Shown: positions 41,519 through 50,664 of the stretch, one piece after another
Numbering within the stretch: position 1 is the stretch's first letter
Layout of the letters: each line of letters opens with the position of its first letter
Origin: Pilatotrama ljubarskyi
Taxonomy: Eukaryota; Basidiomycota; Agaricomycetes; Polyporales; Polyporaceae
Assembly: GCA_022385805.1 (NCBI GenBank)
Contig: MU277767.1
Location: 1 to 57,221 of the forward strand
DNA length: 57,221 nucleotides
Direction: 5' to 3'
Notes under the pieces: generated by a model
The model's input: only the letters and a program-made list of their open reading frames with translations
Database searches by the model: none
What the model was told of the DNA's origin: nothing
Program-made: the position numbers and the translations under genes

Positions 41519-42462
41519 GACGATATTGTGGATACACCAATAAAGCTCCTTAGAGATCGAAACAAGTGTGAGGCTGCGCAGAGAGAGACAGCAAGGGCAG
41601 TATCAGAGCAGACTCAGACAGATCAAGCCGAGAGTCTGTCAATTTAGACGAGCTGAATTTAGTGCGACCGACGGCGTGACAAGCCTAAGAGAGGTGCGGT
41701 ACTAAGACTGGGAGCGGATAACAGAGTCTGACTTCGATGCGCAATTTGTGTAAAGAGCGGTGCCCCGCTTGCCAGCCAGCCTATATAGTATCTCAGGATT
41801 ACTTAGTAGGTCCTTGTCGATGACACAGCGGAGGCATCTACTCTTTGCGGTACAACTCCGATCCGCAGTACCGATCCAGCGCTGCCCCTCATTACTATGA
41901 TTAGGTGCCATTGGTACGGTCATCACTTGCTCATAAGTAAGTGCCCACCCTGCTATCCACGCTGATCCCATCAAAATCAGATGCAAGACAAGGCTGCCAC
42001 TATAGTAACCCGGTGGGTCTGCGTGCTGTACTGCCTCCTGAAACGTGATAGAGTTTCCGGATGTAGGCCTGTCAGGGAGATGCACCCTCGCTCAGGCTGA
42101 TACAGTGGGCCCTATTTGTAGTCACTGACAACAGAGGATGCTGTTGATGGTTGGCAGTGTGAGGTCCCAGTGTTGATTGTTTCAGTGCGCTATGCAATAA
42201 TGTTTTGGCTTATGTAGATGGGACTAACAAGCAAGGCAGGGTGTACTCCTCTGTTCCACTGATGACTCAGAGTATGGATGGCCTGCTCACTAAAGTGATG
42301 TGTGGGCATGATATGGCCACACAGTGTATCAGAACAAGTGATCATCACTAGGCATGGTAACGCCCATGCTAGGCACAAATAATCAAGACATGGGGCAACA
42401 ATTGACTCTTGGCTCATCAGTGGGACCTCTTGCACTAGTATGGTGATCTTCCTGCACCAAAG
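41519..42462. other. Intergenic; composition shifts to AT-rich, CpG-poor
   Basis: No gene seen. From about 42100 rightwards the DNA becomes CpG-poor and TG/CA-rich. The right end carries the promoter of the decayed HNH gene. Confidence 0.5.
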
Positions 42463-42470
42463 TATATAAG
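42463..42470 (+). promoter_or_regulatory. TATA box of the decayed HNH-type gene
   Basis: TATATAAG, about 118 bp upstream of the ATG at 42588. Confidence 0.55.
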
Positions 42471-42587
42471 CCAGCTATTTCTTGATATGAGACTCAACTA
42501 GTCAGCTCCCCAGAAATCTGCACTTTCCACTCACACAGTTTCTCACCTCAGCCAGATATTTCACTTCATATTCACAGTATCAAAGAA

Positions 42588-43995
42588 ATGTCCCTTCAAA
42601 TTTTTCCCACACCTGAATTCTATAAGCAAAAGTATCTCAATGCCGCTCAGAGGGATATACATATCTGGGCTCCAATTTTCAATATTACCAAATATCAACC
42701 TGCAGCTTCCACCTGCTTGGTGGCAGGTGAGTGCTGAGACCATGATGCAGCCATTGGCTTCTGAGCTTATAAGAATGCAATTGATAGGGATATGGAGTCA
42801 TCCATTTTCAGGACAGCAAATCAGATACAATGATCTTATCACATGGCTTGAACATGTGGCTCCTGTGCAAAAGGCTCTTGATGCTGGTGATCAGGTTGGA
42901 ACCAATGGTATGGTGTAAAGTGTAGTAATTTATTAGTGTGACTCAATCTGACTTCAATGATTAAATTTCAATAGACCAATGGTCATGGACTCTTATGAGA
43001 TGGCAAGATCCAAATATTTTTCAAGCAGGCCACAGTTATAGGCTACCATGCCAGATGAACCCAACTGATCTTGGACACTACATGAAAACAAGATATACAG
43101 CCGACAGTACCAGTATCATCAAGCCAAATAGCAATGATAGCCAACAGCCCTGCCTTCCTGGGCATTACATTCTCTTAGCTATAGCCACAAACTCCTTTTT
43201 CTCAGGTACACCAAAAAATAGAAAACATTTCCAGCTAAGGCAGCCAATCCTTACAAAATGCATACAATATGTAAACAAACATATTCAAAAGGATTCCGAG
43301 GGAGTAAATAATTCAGTCATCAAAAGGGTCAGTACACATCTGAATCACAATCAATGATCAGGTATACTTACAGTCAGCTCTAATCACCAAAAAATAGAGT
43401 GACAAGACACATGAAAATGTGCGCCAACGTGATTTAGCATGCAGAATAACTGGTATGATAGCTACAAAACGAGAATGAGGCTATGACTATGTGGGCCTAG
43501 AGGTCGCACATATTCATCCTCTTGCTCTTGCCAATGAAAATGGAAGAATCTAGTTTTATAATTCAGCTAATACTAATAAGACATGTGCATTTAACTGATT
43601 TATGTAGGTTATTAAAAATTTCACATATGAATTGTGTCTATGCTCAAGAGCATCTCACTTCACAAAAGAAAGCAGATGCACCCTTCAATGCAATGCTTTT
43701 ACGTTCTAATATCCATGCCTGCTTTGACTCATATCAATTTGCAATATTTGTAAGGATTTCTCCATATATAAATTGAAGGTATCACACTAACTATTCTGTT
43801 TAGCCTGATTCTATAACAAAAATGCGCAAAATATATACATTTGAGAGAATTGTCCCTTATCATCTAAGAAAACTACCATCTCAATTGCTTCCACCCCAGA
43901 GTGTTCACAATATTGAGGATGTTGAAGACCGTGTACTTGTAGAGCATTTTCTTGACACATTCATACAATATTGTATTGGTGGTGGTAAACAGTGA
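42588..43995 (+). pseudogene. Decayed HNH_2-type gene, AT-rich, with premature stops
   Basis: Clean exons remain: 42588-42726, 42812-42907, 42975-43327 and the last, 43804-43995, with GT-AG introns in phase. The nuclease-like middle, at about 43422-43555, reads RQRDLACRITGMIATKRE, then an in-frame TGA (43476-43478), then GYDYVGLEVAHIHPLALANE and a TAG where Trp is usual. Further on, FNAMLLRSNIHACFDSYQF is the HNH helix with its histidine and LFD-like motif. It is followed by the C-terminal ERIVPYHLRKLP..LLPPQSVHNIEDVE. Both stops can arise by single C-to-T or G-to-A changes (CGA to TGA, TGG to TAG). The whole gene is strongly CpG-depleted, in line with the decay of the LTRs next to it. Confidence 0.75.
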
Positions 43996-44160
43996 ATACT
44001 ATTATAGATATCAAGCAACCAACTTTTCCTGAAGCTCATATATTATTTTGCTACTTATAGAATATAGTACACCATATCTTATATTACATATTATGGTTAT
44101 GTTACTATTTATCAGGCTCTTCTGTTATCAATCTTCTTGTTAGCCTTGTCTACATTCTGC

Positions 44161-44592
44161 TTATTACCGTTTGCATACAAGTTGTCACGTGACACATTGG
44201 CTCTCCAGACTGCATCCCAGATGCCAAAAAATTGTTGCAGCTCACAGAGCTCATGAAAATGGACAATTCTTTTCTTATAAAGAACAAAATCATATGCTAT
44301 TCTCTGATGTATACTTTGGATGGTGAATGAGGCTCGCACACTCCAGATTGGACATCAAGCCTGGCACATGGTAGTTGAAGCTGTTATAACCATACTGGGC
44401 CATTTGGCATGCTCTCTGGTCATCTCTGCACCCATTTTATATAAATCTCGAAGCATAAAAATCCAATGAACTGGCTACAAGACAGATGAAGATTTTTGAG
44501 GGACTCTATACTGAGCTACAGATTTTTCGAAGAGGGAGCCCACAGGCGAAGCCATTCCAGTCACGTGACAACTTTTATGCAAACAGTAATAA
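44161..44592. mobile_element. Inverted-repeat element of about 0.43 kb (MITE-like)
   Basis: TTATTACCGTTTGCATACAA plus GTTGTCACGTGAC at 44161-44193 is the inverted complement, with three mismatches, of 44560-44592 (GTCACGTGACAACTTTTATG then CAAACAGTAATAA). The two arms enclose about 365 bp with no open frame of note. Each arm ends inwards in the palindrome GTCACGTGAC. Weaker matching may continue outside the arms (TAGCCTT versus TAGGCCTT), so the true ends could lie 20-30 bp further out. No transposase is present, so if mobile it would depend on an enzyme in trans. Confidence 0.7.
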
Positions 44593-44768
44593 ATAATGCT
44601 TAAGGCCTATTTTACGCTGTGTATAGCCAAAAAAAGGTTCTTGTCAATAACTACATATATCCTAAATTGTATGCATTGTATATCTTGGTATGTCAAACAA
44701 GCCAAGTAATTGATATCTGTCAGGTTAGTAGCATATAATTGAATGCTAGTGTCACATCCAGTGCCACC

Positions 44769-45103
44769 TGTTAAGAACTGTGTGGGAGTAAGAGCGAACC
44801 TAGAGGCTGGAAGTCGGAAGGCCAAAATTGGACTAAAGAATGTCTGACCGGAACTGGTTGGAGTCTGCATGGTTAAGGAAGGACTCGTGAAACTATTGGC
44901 TAGCAACGCACTCTGAGAGTTGACAGAGTCCTCCAATTTAGAATAGAAGTTACACTGAGGTAATTGGACCAAAGTGAACCAATGTCGGAGGCTGGTCGGA
45001 GACCGGCAGTAGAAGCTGAAGTGTCAAAGTGCTAGTTACCAAGTCACAAGCCACGAAGAAATTATCCTAATAGTACTGGAGATCGGACTATTATCAGACC
45101 AAG
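44769..45103 (-). repeat. LTR family 1 fragment, inverted
   Basis: Begins TGTTAAGAACTGTG, the complement of the CTAACA-type LTR 3' end. It continues antiparallel to the 3' half of family 1 (compare 48930-49269) down to TCGGACTATTATCAGACC. It stops exactly where a family 2 LTR begins, so one copy has inserted into or recombined with the other. Confidence 0.75.
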
Positions 45104-45741
45104 TGTTAGGATCGTGTGGACTTCAGAGCTCCTGGAGTGCAGAGTAGGACATCGGAGTTGAGCCGGAGATCAGAGTATGTGCAGGAGAGGCTTTCTGCGA
45201 GGCTATTGGCAACGCACGGGTTCACGACAATTCTCCTCAATTTCGGACAGAGACTGACTAGGAGAGGAATTCAGAGTTGAAGGTCGGACTTCGGAGTATG
45301 GGATTGAACAAGATATTTGGAAAGGAGAATTTAAAGGAACAGAGACAGAACAGAGATGATTCGAGCAAGATACTGACAGGGATTGAGTCGGGTCGGACTA
45401 GGCAGAGTATGACCGGACCTGAGGCGGAGGTCAGACAAGGGGGATGGAGTAGACAGATGAGTTGGTATACAAGATATCTGAACTGAGTATCTACTACATT
45501 CCAGAGCAGTATAAATAGAAGTAGGGCTTATTGTTTCTGTATACAATAAGGAGTACAGAATAGGAAGGAGTAAGTGCAGAGTACAAAAGTAAGGTGTAAA
45601 GACAATAGACCTATTGTTTAGAGAACAAATATGAGGCAATGGTGCAATAATAATGTGACCGAGGTGGGTGGAGTACGGAGTACAAGAGCGGAGTACGGCG
45701 AAGTACGGCAGAGTACAGGTCCGGACTTTAAGTTCAGGCAC
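45104..45741 (-). repeat. LTR family 2, inverted, 5' end missing
   Basis: Complement of 47270-47923: matching landmarks include GTTTAGAGAACAAATATG, GCAGTATAAATAG and GCAACGCACGGGTTCACGAC. The outer end TGTTAGGATCGTG corresponds to the 3' end of family 2. The start of the LTR is lost at the junction with the next copy. Confidence 0.75.
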
Positions 45742-46478
45742 TGTTGGCACCTGTGCGGACCCTTCCGGTCCGGCGCCCTTCGGAACTATATGACTTCCGG
45801 TCCAGTGCCTTTTGGAACCCTACCAGTTCGATCAGCCTCTGAGACTCATCCCAGACTCCGAACTGTACTCGTCATCATCATCATCAGCATTGAGACTAAC
45901 CTGCCTGTACTCCGAGCGATCTCAGCGCTAGCTCCATCCAATGCCAGCCCGATCTCCCCTCCGCAGTTACTCATTACAAATCCGAACCTTACTTACTTCT
46001 TATTATATAAGCTTCAGATTCTATAGGGTAGCTTTTCAGTTCAGATATCTTGTTAACCATTTGATTTGCTGGTACAACTCTTCGGTTACCATCCTTTACA
46101 CATTTGTTTATCCTCCAGAATAACACTCTGTCCTCTGATCTCTGGTCCAATCTGATTCTGACCCCGGTCTGATTATAGTCCGACCTCTGACACTACTAAG
46201 ATAAGTCCTTTGTGAGTCTTCTGGTAACAAGCACTTTGACACTTTGACTTTTACTGCTGGTCTCCGACATCGGTCTGCTTTTGGTCTGATTACATCATCG
46301 TATATTTCTCCATAAATTAGAGGTCTCTGCCAACTCTCAGAGCGCATTATTAATAGTTTGGCAGGTCCTCCAACTGTGCGTACTCTGACTGGTTCCAATC
46401 AGACGTTTCCCAGTCCAATTCTGGTCATCCGGCTTCTGGCCTCTGGGATCTGGTCTTACTTCCACATGGCTCCTAATA
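45742..46478 (+). repeat. LTR family 1, complete length but heavily decayed (copy B)
   Basis: Runs from TGTTGGCACCTGTGCGGACC to TCCTAATA, 737 bp, and matches 48555-49269 throughout. Shared landmarks are CCTTCCGGTCC, TTACTTCTTAYTATATAAGC and TGTTAACCA. Many positions that are CG in the copy at 1-358 are TG or CA here. It keeps only about 9 CpG in the last 360 bp. Confidence 0.85.
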
Positions 46479-46951
46479 GGCCCAGTATGTAACACCGAGA
46501 TCGGGATCAAATCAGACTGGAGTATGAAGAATAGAATGTTATTCCAGAGTATGGAGAACGGAATGTTGTTCCGGAGAATAAATAAGGGGGTAAGGGTGGG
46601 TAAACAAAGAGTATACCAGCAGATCAAGTGATTCACGAGATATCTGAACTGAAAAGCTGCCCTATAGAATCTGAAGCTCATATGGTAAGAAGTAAGAAGT
46701 AAGTAAGGTTGGGGTTTGTAATGAGTAACTGCGGAGGGGAGATCGGGCCGGGATCAGATGGAGCAAGGGTTAGGATCACATGGAATAAGGGGCAGGTTAG
46801 TCTCATCGCCAATGATGACAATGAGTACAGTTTGGGGTCCAGAGTGGGTTTCAGAGGCCGATCGGACCGGTTGGGTTCTTAAAGATGCTGAACCAAAAGT
46901 CATCTGGTTTCAAAGGGTGCCGGACCGGAAGGGTCTGCACGGGTGCTAACA
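46479..46951 (-). repeat. LTR family 1, inverted 5' half
   Basis: Complement of the first half of family 1. It ends at GGGTGCTAACA (start of the LTR on the minus strand) and contains the complement of the TATATAAGC region as GCTCATATGGTAAG. It abuts copy B tail to tail, giving an inverted LTR pair of about 1.2 kb that could form a hairpin transcript. Confidence 0.75.
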
Positions 46952-47198
46952 GTTTCTCTACTGGGACCGAACCCAAGAGGAACTTGGGCGGAAGGTCAGA
47001 AAAGTCCATAAATTAAATAAGAAATGAAGTCAGAATTGGAATTGGAATGATGATCAGAATGGGGACAGAGATCAGATCGGATCAGGATTGAACCAAACAA
47101 AAGTCTGCAGAAAATCCAAAGTCAGAGTCCTTGCCTCTTTACCACGCCACACCACATCCAGTCAGTTGCCCCCCAACGAAAGCCCTATTGCCATTGAC
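46952..47198. other. Unassigned spacer in the LTR mosaic
   Basis: AT-rich, no reading frame. May be internal sequence of a lost element. Confidence 0.4.
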
Positions 47199-47923
47199 TG
47201 TTACGTCCCGTGCCACCAGAGGGCATGACCTCCGCAGGCACTCCAACAGGAGTTGCGGACGGAACTTCCTCAGACATTGCTACATACCGTGCCCAAGCTC
47301 GAAGTCCGCACCCGTACTCCGCTGTACTCCACTGTACTCCGCTCTTGTACTCCGTACTCCACCCACCTCGATCACGCTACTATTGCACCATCGCCTCATG
47401 TTCGTTCTCTAAACAATAGGACTATTGTCTTTACACCTTACTTTCGTACTCCACACTTACTCCTTCCTATTCTATACTCCTTATTGTATACGGAAACAAT
47501 AAGCCCTATTTCTATTTATACTGCTCTGGAATGTAGTAGATACTCAGTTCGGATATCTCATATACCAGCTCATCTGTCAACTCTGTCTCCCTTGTCCGAT
47601 CTCTGCCTCAGGTCCGGTCGTACTCCGTCAAGTCCGATCTGACTTAACCTCTTGCACTTCTGTCCCGTTATCTTCCGTCTCGTCTCCGTTCCTCCCAATC
47701 CTCCCTTCTGAAGCTCTTGTTCGCACTCCGTACTCCGAAGTCCGGTATCAACTCCGAACCCATCCCCAAACTAACTCCTATCCTAAATTGAGGACAACCG
47801 TCGTGAACCCGTGCGTTGCCAATAGCTTTGCAGAAGTCCTCTCCTGTGCGTACTCTGACCTCTGGACCAACTCCGACCTCATACTCCGCACTCTGGAGTT
47901 CCGAAGTCCACACAGTCCTAACA
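47199..47923 (+). repeat. LTR family 2, complete
   Basis: 725 bp from TGTTACGTCCCG to GTCCTAACA, with TGTTA..TAACA ends as in family 1. It contains TTTATACTGCTCTGG (possible TATA) and the CGTACTCC-rich upstream part. The flanking five bases differ (TTGAC, GACGT), so no target-site duplication is visible. Confidence 0.8.
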
Positions 47924-48372
47924 GACGTCCACACTTTTCTTACTCAGTATTCTTTGAGTCCCTTCTCTGTTGACATCATATCTCTTCTTATTAGTTTATC
48001 CCTTTTCTTGTCTTGTGTCATCTGGTCTCAGAGTTCCTGGAAGTCCGACGCCTATGATGTAAGGCCCTTCCTTATTTGTCGGGGCTACTTAGCATAAATA
48101 GCTCACTGGTAGTAGCCTTTGCCTCAGTTCAGATACCTCGTTACCCTCCACTACTTCTTCTGCTTACTCCTCGCGCTATCCCTGTACTTACCTTCCGCCA
48201 ATCCATCCTTCCTTCCTCCCTACCACTCCTATCTCAGAACTCTGCTCATCCCCCTATCGGAACTCCTTCGTTCTTCCGAAATCTTGTCGGTGTACTCCTG
48301 TAAATAGGGGACACTAGACGAGGCCGCTCAGGGCATTACTGATAGTTTCGCCAAAGTCTCCACCCCCCAGTG
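47924..48372. repeat. Degenerate LTR-like sequence
   Basis: Contains CTCAGTTCAGATACCTCGTT and ATTACTGATAGTTTCGCC, which echo words of families 1 and 2, but no ends can be fixed. Probably an older, third relative. Confidence 0.45.
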
Positions 48373-48554
48373 TCATAGCCAGAACTGCAAAGTTTTTCTG
48401 GGAGCAAATAATCTGTCAGTACGGGGCAGTACATCATGTTGTCACAGACAATGGATCAGAGACCAAGGGAGCAGTTGAACTGTTAGTTAGGAAGTTTGGC
48501 ATTCACCACATCCGCATACCACCACATAATTCAAAGGCAAATGGTGTGGTCAAA
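48373..48554 (+). pseudogene. Ty3-type integrase core fragment
   Basis: In frame it reads AKFFWEQIICQYGAVHHVVT, then DNGSETKG and IHHIRIPPHNSKANGVVK. This is the middle of a retroviral-type integrase core, with the second catalytic Asp in TDNG and the conserved HNSKANG. It stops one or two residues before the catalytic Glu, exactly where an LTR starts (48555). The upstream part is lost. Confidence 0.8.
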
Positions 48555-49269
48555 TGTTAGCGCCCACACGGACCCTTCCGGCCCGGCGCCTTTCAGAACC
48601 TGATTGGTCTGATTGGCCTTCGAGACCACTCTGAGACTCACTTGTCATCATCGGCAATGAGACTAACCCGCGCTGTACTCCACGTGATCCTGACCATCGC
48701 TCTATCCGATCCCGCTCTGATCTCTCCTCCGCAGTTACTCCTTACAAACCCGAACCTTACTTACTTCTTACTATATAAGCTTCGGATTCTATGGGGTAGC
48801 TCTCAGTTTAGATATCTTGTTAACCACTTGATCTGCTGGTATACTCTTTGGTCCCCCATCCTTTACCCATTTGTTTACCTCCTAGAATAACATTCCGTAC
48901 TCTGATCTCCAATCCAATCCAATTCTGACTCCGGTCCGATCACGGTCTGACCTCCGACACTACTAAAATAAGTCCTTCGTGACTTGTCCTCTGGTAACCA
49001 GCACTTCATCCCTTTAACTTCTACCGCCGGTCTCTGACCGGCCTCTGACATCGGTCCGCTTTGGTCCGATTACATAATTGTATATTTCTCCGTAAATTAA
49101 AGGACTCCGTCGACTCTTGAAGTGCGTTACTAATAGTTTTGCGAGTTCTCTCCATACCTTACACTGTGCGTACTCCAACCGGGTTCCAATCAGACCCCTT
49201 CGGTCTGATATTGGCCTTCTGTCTTCCGGCCTCTGGGACTCCGGTCTTATCCCCGCACAGCTCCTAACA
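48555..49269 (+). repeat. LTR family 1, complete (copy A), probable 5' LTR
   Basis: 715 bp from TGTTAGCGCCCACACGG to CTCCTAACA, with TATATAAG at 48772-48779. The left flank is TCAAA inside an integrase fragment and the right flank is ATATA, so there is no simple solo-LTR duplication. A gag-like frame follows on the same strand, so this is best read as the 5' LTR of an element. About 22 CpG remain in its last 360 bp. Confidence 0.85.
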
Positions 49270-49582
49270 ATATATCTGAACTGACTTTGAGAGTCATTTT
49301 TTTGCTCCTCTGTCTGATAATCTGTTTGAATCTGCCATGCCCAACCAAACCTTGCCCTTCCGCGGCTTCAGCAGCTGATGGCAAAGGCCCTCCGTCCGAC
49401 CTCCGATCCCTGATTCTGAACCCATTTCTGGGCCCTCCTTCCGAACCCCACCCTCCGATTCTGAGTCATCGGCCCGACCACTGGACCTTGGTGCTACCAT
49501 GATGTAGCTTGTAGAGGCATTTTCACAGCACTTCCAAGTTTCAGAGGAAATATCCTGGTCCGACAGGCCCAGTACTCAGGCT

Positions 49583-49856
49583 GTGCACAATCCCGGCACC
49601 TTCTCCAGTGAGGACCCAATCTTGCTCCGTCCATTCCTGTCGCAGCTGGAACTGGTTTTCACTGCCTGCCCCGATGGCTTTCTGACCGAGGAAACTAAGG
49701 TGTACTACGCGATGTCCTACCTCAACGGCACTGTGTTGGACTACTTCCAACCTTACATCCTCGAGCCCGAATCTGACACCTGTCCGATCTTTCTTTCTGA
49801 CTTCTCCACCTTCCGATCTGAACTCTGGATCAACTTCGGCATATATGGCCCAGCGG
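49583..49856 (+). pseudogene. Ty3-type gag fragment interrupted by another retrotransposon
   Basis: The frame reads LRPFLSQLELVFTACPDGF, ETKVYYAMSYLNGTVLDYFQ and LSDFSTFRSELWINFG, a Ty3/gypsy capsid pattern. It continues in frame only until 49856, where the LTR of the minus-strand element begins (TGATAAATATCC). The remainder of this gag should lie beyond the right end of the window. The region between 49270 and 49582 is a leader with broken frames. Confidence 0.75.
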
Positions 49857-50571
49857 TGATAAATATCCAAACTCTCGGGTCGGAGAGTGGACGGTGAGGC
49901 GAGGAGGTCGTCGGAGAGCGCAGAGGAGGAGGAGGGAGTGTTTTGTAGTAGATAGGCCAAGAATAGACCTGGTAGAGCTGAACTCGCGCAACGGGCGAGA
50001 GACTCAGTCAGATTGCTGGAAGCGACGACGTACGATACAAAAAGCGCTACGAGCACGACGACAGAGATGACAGAGGCGACGGCGGAGGCGAAGACGACGA
50101 AGGTGAGCTTGTAGCGCGAGCGCGAGCACGACTTGAGGTGCGAAGTCAGACGGCGGCTTTCGAGGGGAAAACAAGCTGGGTTGCACGAGTACAGAGTACA
50201 GGCTTTTAAGGTAACTACCGGGGGCTAGAGAGCCGGAGGTGATTGAGAAAATAGAGAAGTAAGAATGTAAAAAGACGGGAGTTTGGTAGACGAGACGGCG
50301 AGACGGTCGTTGCGACGCGTCCGGGACGCGTTCGGGCGCGGTCACGTGATCCCCGACGAGGAGGGATTGCCCGAAGCGTTGCATCCGCGCCGCCAAGCGT
50401 CGGCGGCACGCGAGCTCCTACGATCGAGGGTGGAGCGGGTGAGTAACAGCAAATAGAAAGCGATGAAAATCTACGTGAAAACTCTACGGTAACGAGAAGG
50501 AACGCGTGCCGGAGTCCGAGCTACTGCTCAGGCCGATGCGACTCGAGGAGAGTGCGCGTCGTACCCGCTCA
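49857..50571 (-). repeat. 3' LTR of the minus-strand element (inner boundary approximate)
   Basis: The outer end TGATAAATATCC at 49857 matches TGATAGATATCC at 57127. The inner end is set at 50571, where the minus strand reads TGAGCGGGTACG, because the purine tract lies just beyond. Within it, a frame at 49541-50056 (minus) is not supported as a gene. Confidence 0.6.
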
Positions 50572-50582
50572 GCGCCGCGGAC

Positions 50583-50602
50583 TCCCCATCATCCCCTCCC
50601 CA
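50583..50602 (-). other. Polypurine tract
   Basis: Minus strand GTGGGGAGGGGATGATGGGG, between the integrase ORF stop and the 3' LTR, is the expected place for plus-strand priming. Confidence 0.55.
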
Positions 50603-50664
50603 CTGAGCTCTGGACCGTCCTCGGTCCATCGCACCGGCGGGAGAGCCTGACGCAATGATCGTGG

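Noticed and set aside
41702..42085. 127-codon minus-strand frame with a hydrophobic patch
   Set aside because: No start context or splice partner; lies in intergenic DNA with shifting composition.
49541..50396. Minus-strand frames within the left LTR
   Set aside because: They span the LTR boundary and have no homology to retroelement proteins.
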